Of a DNA stretch of 64,000 nucleotides, positions 7,019 to 15,277 are shown one piece after another. The translations under genes were made by a program, and so were the position numbers. Each line of letters starts with the position of its first letter. Within the stretch, counting starts at the first letter, position 1. The notes under the pieces were generated by a model. It made no database searches. It had not been told where the DNA came from and saw only the letters and a program-made list of their open reading frames with translations. Source of the DNA: SG-bin9 sp049323835 (GTDB lineage: Bacteria; Pseudomonadota; Alphaproteobacteria; Rhizobiales; Xanthobacteraceae); NCBI GenBank assembly GCA_049323835.1, contig JBMOOJ010000076.1:1-64000 (forward strand). Reading direction: 5' to 3'.

Positions 7019-8149
7019 CTATCGGCTATTCAGCCGGCCATGCGCGCGCAGGTGGCGGCAAAGCTCCGCGTGATCGATGGCCTTGACCAGCAGGCGGTCA
7101 TACGGGCCGCCGCCCATGTCCTCGGCCGCGACCATCGCGTTGACGACAGCCTCCTCCACACTCTCCACCGCGGCGAGATAGACGGGATCGAGAACCTCGT
7201 CGTTGATCATCTGCACGTCGATGCGCGCAGGCAGGCGATGCGCCATCGCGTGTTCGTTTGCGGTCGAGAATGCGATGAAGATATCACCGGAGCTGTTGCC
7301 GCCCGGCGTTCCGTTGCGGCCGATGCCGATCGCAGCGCGGCGGGCGAGACGCTTGAGCTGATGCGGCATCAGCGGCAGGTCGGTCGCGATGGCGACGATG
7401 ATCGAGCCGCGCTCCTGAAGCTGGCTTTGCGGCGTGCCGTCTTTCATCAGCTGCCCGACTGGCACGCCGGCGATGGTCAGCCAGTCGCGCTGCCCATGGT
7501 TGGCCTGAACGAGCGTGCCGATGGTGTGCGTCTTGCCGCCGATCCCGACCTGCCGCGATGATGTTCCGGTGCCACCCTTGAAGCCGTAGGTGATCATCCC
7601 GGTGCCGCCGCCGCAGTTGCCTTCCTGCACCGGAACCGTCGCGACCGCATCGAGTGCCGCGCGCACATCGGCATCCGTGATCGGAAGACCGTTGATGTCG
7701 TTCAGCACGCCATCGTAGGTTTCGGCGATCACAGGCATGATCCAGAGGTGATTGTCCGCCTGGTAGGTCGAGGCGTAGCGTTCGATCATCCAGCGGATGG
7801 TCGCCTGGTGCGCCGTGCCGACGGCGTGGGTGTTGGTGATGACGACTGGTCCCAGGAAATAGCCGCCATCCTCGATCCAGTGGCTGCCGGTCATCTCGCC
7901 ATTGCCATTGAAGCGGTGGATGCCCGCGTAGGCCGGGACCGGTGTCGCCGATTCCATATGCGGCAGGATAGCCGTGACGCCCGTGCGCACGACGCGCGTG
8001 CGGCCGGCTCGCGGTTCGCTCTCAATGATCGTGCGGAAGCCGACACCGATGCCGGCAACATCGGTGATGGCGTTATGCGGCCCGGTCTCGCCTGTGAACG
8101 GAATGCCGATGTCGCGGGCCCTGGGTTTGCCGGTGCCGGTGCGTGTCAT
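7019..8149 (-). CDS. P1 family peptidase (DmpA/BapA-like aminopeptidase)
   Basis: 376-aa member of the P1 (DmpA) family, Ntn-hydrolase-like enzymes that cleave themselves and then act as aminopeptidases, often on D-amino acid or beta-peptide amides. The self-cleavage site is visible as Gly248-Ser249 in ERGSIIVAIATDLPL, with Ser249 the expected nucleophile. The glycine-rich GNCGGGTGMITYGFKGG (about 177-193) and GGNSSGDIFIAFSTA (283-297) are family hallmarks. No signal peptide is seen, so it is probably cytosolic. The start ATG overlaps the stop of the upstream LysR gene by ATGA, so the two are translationally coupled and co-expressed. Confidence 0.85.
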   Translation of the reverse strand: MTRTGTGKPRARDIGIPFTGETGPHNAITDVAGIGVGFRTIIESEPRAGRTRVVRTGVTAILPHMESATPVPAYAGIHRFNGNGEMTGSHWIEDGGYFLGPVVITNTHAVGTAHQATIRWMIERYASTYQADNHLWIMPVIAETYDGVLNDINGLPITDADVRAALDAVATVPVQEGNCGGGTGMITYGFKGGTGTSSRQVGIGGKTHTIGTLVQANHGQRDWLTIAGVPVGQLMKDGTPQSQLQERGSIIVAIATDLPLMPHQLKRLARRAAIGIGRNGTPGGNSSGDIFIAFSTANEHAMAHRLPARIDVQMINDEVLDPVYLAAVESVEEAVVNAMVAAEDMGGGPYDRLLVKAIDHAELCRHLRAHGRLNSR

Positions 8150-9051
8150 GTCTGCTCGCGCACGTGTTGTTCGAGTGCGTCGAGAAAACAGCGCACCTTC
8201 GGAGGAATCAGCTGGCGCGACGGCAGCAGCGCATGCACCGCCAGCGGCTCGCACGAATGACCGGGCAAAATCCGCCGCAGCACGCCGGCATCGACCGCAG
8301 CCTGCGTGTAGCTCGCCGTGACGCGGAGCACGCCTTCTCCGGCAATCGCCGCCTGCAACCGGATATGCGCGTTCGAACTGACGAGGCGCGGCCGCTTCAG
8401 CGGCAGCATGGTGGTGTTGCCCTGCGGATCGGTGATCGCCCATGTCGTATCCGTCGCGCCGATCAGGAGCGGCAGCTTCTGCATCTCCTCGATCGTCTGC
8501 GGCTCGCCAAGCGCTGCCAGCAATCCGGGCGACGCATAAAGGCCGCGCTCGACGGAAAACACCTTCTTGATGATGACGCCATGCGCGGTGAGCGGACTCT
8601 CCAGCATCGCGAACACGACGTCGTAGTGCTCGGAGGCCGGATGCACGACGTCATGCTCGACATCGATGCGGATGGAGAGATCGGGATACTGCCGCATCAG
8701 ATCGCAGGCGACCGGACCGACGTGGTGCGCGCCGAATTCGTAAGGCGACTTGATCCGCAGCGTGCCGCTGACGATGCCGGTCAACGACAGCGCCTCGTTA
8801 TGCGCGTCATGCAATGCGGAAATCAGCGGGCGCGTGCGCTGATACATGGTGTTGCCTGCGTCCGTCAGCCGCAGGTGCCGCGTCGTTCGTTCGATCAGAC
8901 GCAGGCCGAGGTTGGTTTCAAGCCGTTGCACCGCGGCGCTGAGACTCGATTTCGGATGGCCAAGCGCCCGCGCTGCGGCGCTGAAGCCGCCGTGATCGAC
9001 CACCTCGCAAAACCATTCCCAGTCGCGCCAGTCCATCGCGCGATTGTCCAT
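8146..9051 (-). CDS. LysR-family transcriptional regulator
   Basis: About 301-aa regulator. The N-terminal helix-turn-helix begins MDWRDWEWFCEVVDHGGFSA and continues through LGHPKSSLSAAVQRLETNLG, typical of the AaeR/DsdC-like branch. The effector domain follows. A longer start at 9138 is possible, but it adds an unlikely 29-residue leader; the ATG at 9051 or 9036 gives the usual length. It is divergent from the Rieske oxygenase operon (9170 onward) and coupled to the P1 peptidase. The divergent layout makes it the probable regulator of the oxygenase/aldolase/TRAP operon, responding to the substrate or an intermediate (inference). Confidence 0.85.
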   Translation of the reverse strand: MDNRAMDWRDWEWFCEVVDHGGFSAAARALGHPKSSLSAAVQRLETNLGLRLIERTTRHLRLTDAGNTMYQRTRPLISALHDAHNEALSLTGIVSGTLRIKSPYEFGAHHVGPVACDLMRQYPDLSIRIDVEHDVVHPASEHYDVVFAMLESPLTAHGVIIKKVFSVERGLYASPGLLAALGEPQTIEEMQKLPLLIGATDTTWAITDPQGNTTMLPLKRPRLVSSNAHIRLQAAIAGEGVLRVTASYTQAAVDAGVLRRILPGHSCEPLAVHALLPSRQLIPPKVRCFLDALEQHVREQT

Positions 9052-9116
9052 CTCGCGGAACGATCTGTCCAGATTGGCCGAGTTCTTGGGCACTGCACGA
9101 TGTCCTAGTTTTGGCG

Positions 9117-9136
9117 GCCGGACGGAGACGTCCGGC
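9117..9136. promoter_or_regulatory. Perfect inverted repeat ahead of the Rieske operon
   Basis: GCCGGACG (9117-9124), a GAGA spacer, and CGTCCGGC (9129-9136), ending 33 bases before the oxygenase start. It sits in the LysR/oxygenase divergent region. It could be an operator or a hairpin in the 5' leader; there is no T tract, so it is not a simple terminator. Confidence 0.45.
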
Positions 9137-9169
9137 AATCAAAATCATCTGAAGAGGGAATGAGCTGCG

Positions 9170-10270
9170 ATGGCCGAGGATGGCATGTTTCTTTTGAATT
9201 CCTGGTACGCGGCGGCGTGGGCGCATGAATTGATCGACGGCAAGATGGTTGCGCGCACCATCCTCGAACAGCCGATCGTCTTCTATCGCGGCGAAAGCGG
9301 AAAGGTCGTGGCCCTCGACGACCGATGCTGTCACCGCGCCGCGCCGCTGTCCATGGGCCGTATCGAAGGCGACGACATCCGCTGCATGTATCACGGGATG
9401 AAGTTCGATGCGTCGGGCAAGTGCATCCAGATTCCCGGACAGGAGATGATCCCGCCGAAGCTCGGCGTGAAGGGCTATCCGGTCGTCGAGCGCTACGGAC
9501 TGATCTTCATCTGGATGGGCGACACAGCCGCCGCCGATCCGAATCTCATCGTCGATTATCCGCCGCTCGCCGATCCGAAATGGCGCGGGCTGCCCGGCTA
9601 CATGCACTACAAGGCAAACTGGCTCCTGATCGTCGATAATCTCTCCGACTTCGCGCATCTCGCCTTCGTGCACACCAACACCCTCGGCGGTTCGGAGGAG
9701 TACGCCTACAAGACGAAGCCGGTTGCGGTCGAACGGCTCGACGACGGCTTTCGCGTCGAGCGCTGGCACATGGATGCGGACCCGCCGCCGTATCATCGCA
9801 AGGTCATCGCCAACAAGACCGACAGGATCGACCGCCGCAACATCGGGCGGATGATCGTGCCGGGAATTTTCCTGCTCGACAGCATGTTCGCGCCGGCAGG
9901 TCAGGGAGCCGAGAAGGGTGTGCAAGTGCCGGGGACACGGCAGTACCGCAACGCCCAGTTCATGACGCCGGAGACGCGCAGCTCGACGCACTTCTTCTGG
10001 AACTACCTGCACGATTTCGACATCGACAACCCGAACATCACCCTGTCGCTGCGCCACAGCCTCGAGGAAGGGTTCAATGAGGACAAGGCGATCATCGAAG
10101 CGCAGCAGAAGGTGTTCGATGCGGATCCGGATTATCAGATGCTGGCGATCCGTGCGGATGCGGCGTTGTCCCACTTCCGCTGGGCACTCGATCAGCGGCT
10201 TCAGGCCGAGCGGGCCGCGCGCGCGGCGCCAGAGGCTGCGTCCGCATCGCCACAAGCTGCCGCGTCCTGA
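9170..10270 (+). CDS. Rieske aromatic oxygenase, VanA-like oxygenase subunit
   Basis: 366-aa terminal oxygenase of the vanillate demethylase/phthalate oxygenase group. The Rieske [2Fe-2S] ligands are Cys53-x-His55 and Cys72-x2-His75. The mononuclear iron motif is DNLSDFAHLAFVH (Asp156, His163, His168). Such enzymes hydroxylate or O/N-demethylate small aromatic acids using electrons from a reductase, encoded here by the next gene (10285). A GAGGGAATGAG leader precedes the ATG. It is first in a six-gene plus-strand operon ending at 14922. The exact substrate is not determinable from sequence; a methoxy- or carboxylated aromatic is likely because a carboxylate-type TRAP importer follows. Confidence 0.9.
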   Translation: MAEDGMFLLNSWYAAAWAHELIDGKMVARTILEQPIVFYRGESGKVVALDDRCCHRAAPLSMGRIEGDDIRCMYHGMKFDASGKCIQIPGQEMIPPKLGVKGYPVVERYGLIFIWMGDTAAADPNLIVDYPPLADPKWRGLPGYMHYKANWLLIVDNLSDFAHLAFVHTNTLGGSEEYAYKTKPVAVERLDDGFRVERWHMDADPPPYHRKVIANKTDRIDRRNIGRMIVPGIFLLDSMFAPAGQGAEKGVQVPGTRQYRNAQFMTPETRSSTHFFWNYLHDFDIDNPNITLSLRHSLEEGFNEDKAIIEAQQKVFDADPDYQMLAIRADAALSHFRWALDQRLQAERAARAAPEAASASPQAAAS

Positions 10271-10284
10271 TACGGGAGGCCGTC

Positions 10285-11232
10285 GTGGACGAACTGATGC
10301 TTCGCGTCGCAGCCCGCACGCGCGCCGCGGACGGCGTCACGCTGATCGAGCTGCGCGCAGCCGAGAAGGAGGGGGCGCTGCCGGGTTTCAAGCCAGGTGC
10401 GCACATCGAGGTGCAGTTGGCCAGCGACCTGCGGCGGCACTATTCGCTCTGCAACGATCCCGCCGAGCGCGACTGCTACCGGATTGCGGTGGCGCTGGCG
10501 GAGCCGAGCCGCGGCGGCTCGGCTTACATTCATCACCGGCTGCGGGCCGGCGACATCATCGTCGCCAGCACCCCACGCAACAACTTTCCGCTGGTCGAGG
10601 ACGCGGAACGCTATCAGTTCATCGCCGGCGGCATCGGCATTACGCCGATCCTGCCGATGCTGCGCTGGTGCGCGGCCAATCGCCGGTCGTGGAATCTGCT
10701 GTATCTTCTGCGCAGCCGTGCGCGCGCAGCATTTCTCCCCGAACTCGAACGCTTCGCCGGGCATGTGCGTGCGCATTTCGACGATGAGGCGGGTGGGGTA
10801 TTCGATGTCGATGCAGCCTTGAGCGATGTGGCGCCGGATGCGCACATCTATTGCTGCGGACCCGGACCCTTGATGGACGCGGTCGAGAAGGCGGCCGCCG
10901 ATCGCGACAGCGCGCGTGTGCATTTCGAATGGTTCACGCCGAAGGACCAAAGTCAGCTCGTGAACACGCCGTTCACGGCGATCCTTGCGCGCAGCCGCCG
11001 CGAGATCGCGATTCCAGCCGACAAGACGATCCTCGAAACGCTGGAGGCGGACGGCATGAAGCTGCCGTTCTCTTGCCGCGAGGGATTGTGCGCGACCTGC
11101 GAGACGGCTGTGCTCGCCGGTGCGCCCGATCATCGCGATCAGATTCTGACGCCCCAGGAAAAGCGGGCCGGCAAGTCGATGATGATCTGCGTGTCGCGCG
11201 CGAAAACACCGGCGATCACGCTCGATCTCTGA
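10285..11232 (+). CDS. VanB-like oxygenase reductase (PDR family)
   Basis: 315-aa electron-transfer partner of the preceding Rieske oxygenase. Domains in order: an FMN-binding ferredoxin-reductase domain with RHYSLC (51-56); an NAD-binding domain with GGIGITPI (115-122) and CGPGPLM (191-197); and a C-terminal plant-type [2Fe-2S] domain with Cys264, Cys269, Cys272 and Cys302. This matches the single-polypeptide phthalate dioxygenase reductase/VanB layout. The GTG start at 10285 has GGGAGG ahead at good spacing and lies 14 bases past the oxygenase stop, so the two are co-transcribed. Partnership with the oxygenase is the normal pairing. Confidence 0.9.
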   Translation: MDELMLRVAARTRAADGVTLIELRAAEKEGALPGFKPGAHIEVQLASDLRRHYSLCNDPAERDCYRIAVALAEPSRGGSAYIHHRLRAGDIIVASTPRNNFPLVEDAERYQFIAGGIGITPILPMLRWCAANRRSWNLLYLLRSRARAAFLPELERFAGHVRAHFDDEAGGVFDVDAALSDVAPDAHIYCCGPGPLMDAVEKAAADRDSARVHFEWFTPKDQSQLVNTPFTAILARSRREIAIPADKTILETLEADGMKLPFSCREGLCATCETAVLAGAPDHRDQILTPQEKRAGKSMMICVSRAKTPAITLDL

Positions 11233-11278
11233 ACAGACCGGGCGAGGGGCAGACGATGACGCGGAGGAAGAAAGCCTG

Positions 11279-12028
11279 ATGACGACAGCAAGCGCACAGA
11301 TTCACGATCTTTCCCGTCAGGACGCCATCGAGCGGATGAAGCACGATCTGGTTCTGGCTTGTCACATTCTCGAGCGCGCGGGTCAGGGGAGCGGAATCGC
11401 CGGGCACCTCACGGCGCGCCTGCCCGGCGACACCAGCTTCTGGTCCTACCAGTGGCATCAGGCGTTCGAAGAGGTCTCCTACGACGACATCATCGAGGCG
11501 GACTTCGGCCTGAACACCATCACCGGGAAAGGCCGCGTCAATCCGACCCTGCACATCCACACGCGCATCTATGCCGCGCGTCCCGATGTCTGCTGCATCA
11601 TTCATACCCACCCGATGAACGCGGTTGCGCTCGGAATCACCGGCAACAATCTTGAGCCGATCTGGCAGCCGGGCGCGATCTTCTACGACGACTGCGTTCT
11701 GTTCGACGAGTTCGACGGGGTGGTGCTGGATACGGAAGAGGGCGATCGCATCGCCCGGGCGCTCGGCGACAAGCATGCCGTGCTGCTGCGCAATCACGGC
11801 ATTCTCGTCGTCACCGGCTCGGTCCGGGCGAGTTGCATCGGAGCGCTGACGATCGAATCGGTTGCCGAGGTGCAGCTCAAGGCGATGGCCGCGGGCGCGC
11901 TGAAGCCGATGCCGCGCGAGGCCGCGTTGCAAACCAAGCGGTTCCTGCTCTCCGACGACGTGACGACGGGGCGCTGGAACTATCTGACGCGCAGCATCCT
12001 GCGGGAACGGCCGCACCTGCGCTCGTGA
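11279..12028 (+). CDS. Class II aldolase/adducin family protein
   Basis: 249-aa zinc-dependent aldolase/decarboxylase-fold protein. The zinc-site motif IIHTHPMNAVALG (about residues 106-118) and the later His in LLRNHGILVVTG (about residues 162-173) are both present. The N-terminal AGHLTARLPGD segment matches the family's substrate loop. Family members include fuculose-phosphate aldolase and also decarboxylases such as HCOMODA or 4-hydroxy-3-methylbut-2-enal types, so the reaction cannot be fixed. Being between the Rieske pair and a TRAP importer suggests it cleaves or decarboxylates a product of the oxygenase pathway. The start is preceded by a GAGGAAG sequence. Confidence 0.85.
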   Translation: MTTASAQIHDLSRQDAIERMKHDLVLACHILERAGQGSGIAGHLTARLPGDTSFWSYQWHQAFEEVSYDDIIEADFGLNTITGKGRVNPTLHIHTRIYAARPDVCCIIHTHPMNAVALGITGNNLEPIWQPGAIFYDDCVLFDEFDGVVLDTEEGDRIARALGDKHAVLLRNHGILVVTGSVRASCIGALTIESVAEVQLKAMAAGALKPMPREAALQTKRFLLSDDVTTGRWNYLTRSILRERPHLRS

Positions 12029-12057
12029 GAACAAATCCTGGGACTGAGGAGGGAACA

Positions 12058-13089
12058 ATGAAGACAGCGCAGTATATTGCGTCGATTGCAGCCGCGGCTT
12101 TTGCCACGCTTCTGGCATCGGCAGCCGCGCAGGCTCAAACCGTTTTGAATGCGTCGATCTGGGTCCCGCCGACCCATCCGGTCCATGCGCACATGATGGT
12201 GCCCTGGGCCGAGCAGGTGGCGAAGGCGACCGAGGGCCGGGTCAAGATCAACATCCTCACCAAAGCGCTGGGAGGTCCGGCCCAGCATTTCGATCTCGTC
12301 CGCGATGGCGTCGCCGACATCATGTACACCATTCACGGGTATACGCCCGGCCGCTTCACGCTCACCAAGATGGCGGAGCTTCCGTTTCTTGGAGACAGCG
12401 CGGAAGCCGCATCGGTCGCTTACTGGCGTGTTTATCAGAAGCACTTCGCCCGGGCCAACGAGCATCAGGGCGTGAAGGTGCTCGGGCTGTTCATGCACGG
12501 GCCCGGTACCATCTTCACCCGCACGCAGCCGGTGACGAAGATCGAGGATGTCCGGCGTCAGAAGTTCCGGGTCGGCGGCGGAGTCGTCAACGATATCGCC
12601 ACCAGCCTGGAAATGGTCGCGCTGCTGAAGCCGGCGACCGAATCCTATGAGCTTCTGTCGAACGGCGTCGTCGACGGTCTGCTGTTTCCGCGCGAGTCGG
12701 TGCGCTCGTTCAGGCTGATCGGGCTGATCAAGCATCTGACGGTGGTGCCGGGAGGTCTCTACAACACGAGTTTCGTCATGGGCATGAATCAGGCGCGGTT
12801 CGACAAGCTTTCTCCACAGGATCAGGCGGCGCTGATGTCGGTGTCCGGCGAAGCGTTCGCGCGGCTCGCCGGGCGGGCGTGGGATGCCGCCGACGCCAGC
12901 GCCATTCACGAATTCAAAGCCGCGGGCGGCACGGTCACGGAACCGCCCGCTGCCTTCGTGGATGACGTGCGCAAGCGCACGGCCGGCATCGAGCAGGCCT
13001 GGATCGCGGAAGCCAGGGCCAAGAACGTCGACGGAGCGGCAGCGCTGGCCGAGTTCCGGAGCGAGATCGCTGCGCAGAGCAAGAAGTAA
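12058..13089 (+). CDS. TRAP transporter solute-binding protein, DctP type
   Basis: 343-aa periplasmic binding protein. Residues 1-27 (MKTAQYIASIAAAAFATLLA, ending AQAQ) form a signal peptide. The mature part shows DctP features: the early motif TVLNASIWVPPTHPVHAHMM and the segment VRRQKFRVGGG, where the Arg usually contacts the ligand carboxylate. An excellent GAGGAGGG site precedes the ATG. It forms a TRAP system with the two permease genes that follow directly. The ligand is expected to be an organic acid, probably the aromatic or side-chain acid metabolised by the upstream Rieske enzymes (inference). Confidence 0.9.
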   Translation: MKTAQYIASIAAAAFATLLASAAAQAQTVLNASIWVPPTHPVHAHMMVPWAEQVAKATEGRVKINILTKALGGPAQHFDLVRDGVADIMYTIHGYTPGRFTLTKMAELPFLGDSAEAASVAYWRVYQKHFARANEHQGVKVLGLFMHGPGTIFTRTQPVTKIEDVRRQKFRVGGGVVNDIATSLEMVALLKPATESYELLSNGVVDGLLFPRESVRSFRLIGLIKHLTVVPGGLYNTSFVMGMNQARFDKLSPQDQAALMSVSGEAFARLAGRAWDAADASAIHEFKAAGGTVTEPPAAFVDDVRKRTAGIEQAWIAEARAKNVDGAAALAEFRSEIAAQSKK

Positions 13090-13111
13090 GCGCACGGGGC
13101 GGGGCGGAGTG

Positions 13112-13630
13112 ATGAAAATTGCGGGGAGGCTGAGGATCTGGTCCGACAGCATCGTCGGCGTTCTTGCGGGAGCGACACTGTTCCTGCTGATGGCGCTGAC
13201 CGCTGTCGATGTCGTCGGCCGCTATCTGTTGAGCCGGCCGCTGCCCGGTTCGCTCGAACTGACGGAAATCATGATGTCGGTGATGATCTTTGCAGCGTTG
13301 CCGCTGGTGACGGCAAGGGGCGGGCACATCGCCGTCGACCTTGCCGATCACCTGTTCCCGGAGCGGCTCAAGCGGTGGATCGATCGCCTCGTCAGCCTCG
13401 TCTGCGCCGCCGGTCTTGCGGTGCTGGCGTGGCGGCTGGCGGTCAAGGCGATGCAACTCGGGCGGTACGGCGATGTCACGGCGGCGCTGACGATCCCGCT
13501 CTATCCGCTGGCGTGGTTCATGGCGGTCGGTGTCGGTTTGACGGCCATCGTGCTGCTTCTGCGATTGCTGCCATATCCGGCATTGCGCGCGTCCGCACCG
13601 CATGCTCCGGCGATCGAAGGCCGCCGATGA
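13112..13630 (+). CDS. TRAP transporter small permease, DctQ type
   Basis: 172-aa inner-membrane protein with four predicted transmembrane helices (about residues 12-32, 50-66, 88-108 and 132-155). The motif LLMALTAVDVVGRYLLSRPL with a following PGSLELTEIMMSVMIFAALP is characteristic of DctQ subunits. The ATG at 13112 has a GGGGCGGAG ribosome binding site. The stop overlaps the ATG of the large permease (ATGA), so the two are coupled. It works with the binding protein at 12058 and the 13627 permease to import an organic acid using a sodium or proton gradient. Confidence 0.9.
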   Translation: MKIAGRLRIWSDSIVGVLAGATLFLLMALTAVDVVGRYLLSRPLPGSLELTEIMMSVMIFAALPLVTARGGHIAVDLADHLFPERLKRWIDRLVSLVCAAGLAVLAWRLAVKAMQLGRYGDVTAALTIPLYPLAWFMAVGVGLTAIVLLLRLLPYPALRASAPHAPAIEGRR

Positions 13631-14922
13631 CCGAAGCACTTGCCGGCTTCGGCGCCATGCTGGCGCTGTCGCTCCTTCGCATGCCGATCGCGTTCTCCAT
13701 GGCTCTCGTCGGCGCCCTCGGGTTCGCGATCATGAACTCGCCTGCGGCTGCGCTCGCGATGATCGGCACCGTCACCTATGAAACCGGCATGTCCTATGCG
13801 CTGTCGGTCGTGCCGCTGTTCGTGCTGATGGGCAATTTCGTCACCCGGGCCGGGATGTCGGAAGAACTCTACGACGTATCCTACGCCTTCCTCGGCCACC
13901 GGCGCGGCGGACTGGCGATGGCGACGATCCTCGCATGCGGCGGTTTCGGCGCGATTTGCGGTTCGTCGCTGGCGACAACCGCGACGATGGCGAAGGTGGC
14001 TATGCCGTCGATGCGGCGCTTCGGATACAGCGACGCGCTCGCGGCCGGTTCGATCGCGGCCGGCGGCACGCTCGGCATCCTCATTCCGCCGAGCGTCATC
14101 ATGGTCATCTATGGCTTTCTGACCGAGACCAGCATCGGCGCACTGTTCGCAGCAGGCGTTCTGCCGGGACTTGTCGCGATCGGCTGTTACATCGCGGCAG
14201 TCGCCGTCACCACGCATGTCAATCCCAAGGCCGGCCCGCCCGGCGAGCGATACGATGCGCGCTCCCGGATGCGCGCGCTCGGCCGTGTCTGGCAGGTGCT
14301 GCTGCTGTTCGTCATCGTGATGGGCGGCATCTACGGTGGCGTATTTACCCCGACCGAAGCCGCCGGCGTCGGCGCAACCGGCGGCTTTGCGTTCCTGCTG
14401 TTCCGGCGCGGCTTCGATCGCAGGATGCTCATCGAAATCCTGCGCGACAGCGCCGAAACAACGGCGATGGTTTTCGCCGTCCTGATCGGCGCGCTGATCT
14501 TTTCCAACTTCATCAGCGTCACCGGCATGTCCGGTACATTGAAGGACTGGGTTACCGGTCTCAATGTTGCTCCCATCGTCGTGATCTTCGGGATGATCGC
14601 GATCTACATCGTTCTCGGCTGCGTGCTGGAAAGCATCTCGATGATCCTGCTCACGGTTCCGATCTTCTATCCTCTGGTCGTCCATCTCGGTTACGACCTG
14701 ATCTGGTTCGGAATCATCGTCGTGGTGGTGACGGAAATCAGCCTGATCACCCCGCCGATCGGCATGAACGTATTCGTGCTGCGCGCCGTTCTGAGCGATG
14801 TCCCGACGAGTACGATCTTTCGCGGCGTCACGCCCTTCATCTATGCGGACGGCATCAGGATCGCGATCCTGATCTTCCTGCCGTCCATCTCGCTGTTTCT
14901 GCCGCGACTCCTGGGGCTTTGA
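13627..14922 (+). CDS. TRAP transporter large permease, DctM type
   Basis: 431-aa inner-membrane transport subunit of the DctM family with about twelve transmembrane helices. Typical signatures are LSVVPLFVLMGNFVTRAGMS, FGAICGSSLATTATM and AAGGTLGILIPPSVIMVIYG, including the conserved glycine-rich hairpin regions of the ion-transporter superfamily. It starts within the stop of the small permease gene. It is the last gene of the oxygenase operon. Its own stop lies in the first of three short direct repeats (14920-14957). Confidence 0.92.
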   Translation: MTEALAGFGAMLALSLLRMPIAFSMALVGALGFAIMNSPAAALAMIGTVTYETGMSYALSVVPLFVLMGNFVTRAGMSEELYDVSYAFLGHRRGGLAMATILACGGFGAICGSSLATTATMAKVAMPSMRRFGYSDALAAGSIAAGGTLGILIPPSVIMVIYGFLTETSIGALFAAGVLPGLVAIGCYIAAVAVTTHVNPKAGPPGERYDARSRMRALGRVWQVLLLFVIVMGGIYGGVFTPTEAAGVGATGGFAFLLFRRGFDRRMLIEILRDSAETTAMVFAVLIGALIFSNFISVTGMSGTLKDWVTGLNVAPIVVIFGMIAIYIVLGCVLESISMILLTVPIFYPLVVHLGYDLIWFGIIVVVVTEISLITPPIGMNVFVLRAVLSDVPTSTIFRGVTPFIYADGIRIAILIFLPSISLFLPRLLGL

Positions 14923-14957
14923 TCTTGAGGCTGTGATCTTGAGGCTTGATCTTGAGG
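14920..14957. repeat. Triplicated 11-bp direct repeat at the DctM stop
   Basis: TGATCTTGAGG occurs at 14920-14930, 14934-14944 and 14947-14957, with periods of 14 and 13 bases. The first copy contains the stop codon of the TRAP large permease. It looks like local slippage duplication. Confidence 0.7.
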
Positions 14958-15105
14958 TTATGACGGGGCGTCCCGGTTCTGCGCGTAGGCAGCGAGACCG
15001 CTCACCATCGGTCGTTGAATGTGGCCGTTGACCCGGCGGGGGACCGCGAAATGCGCAATCCGCCGCTTGCGGTGGCGGGCGTTCAAGGCTATTGCCTTTG
15101 CTTAC

Positions 15106-15180
15106 GCTCCCTTCGTCTAGCGGTTAGGACGCGGCCCTCTCAAGGCTGAAACAGGGGTTCGATTCCCCTAGGGAGCGCCA
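15106..15180 (+). tRNA. tRNA-Glu (anticodon CTC)
   Basis: A complete cloverleaf: acceptor stem GCTCCCT (15106-15112) pairs with AGGGAGC (15170-15176), followed by discriminator G and an encoded CCA. The anticodon loop CTCTCAA, in stem CGGCC/GGCTG, gives anticodon CTC, which reads GAG (Glu). The T arm contains GGTTCGATTCC. It lies alone between the TRAP operon and the allophanate hydrolase gene. Confidence 0.95.
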
Positions 15181-15277
15181 TCCATGTCCCGCATCATGAT
15201 CGGTGGAAATGGCGGCGCGAGCCGGCCAGCATGTCAGCTCGTGCAGCGGAACAGTCTTCCGCGCAGTCCGGCGATTT

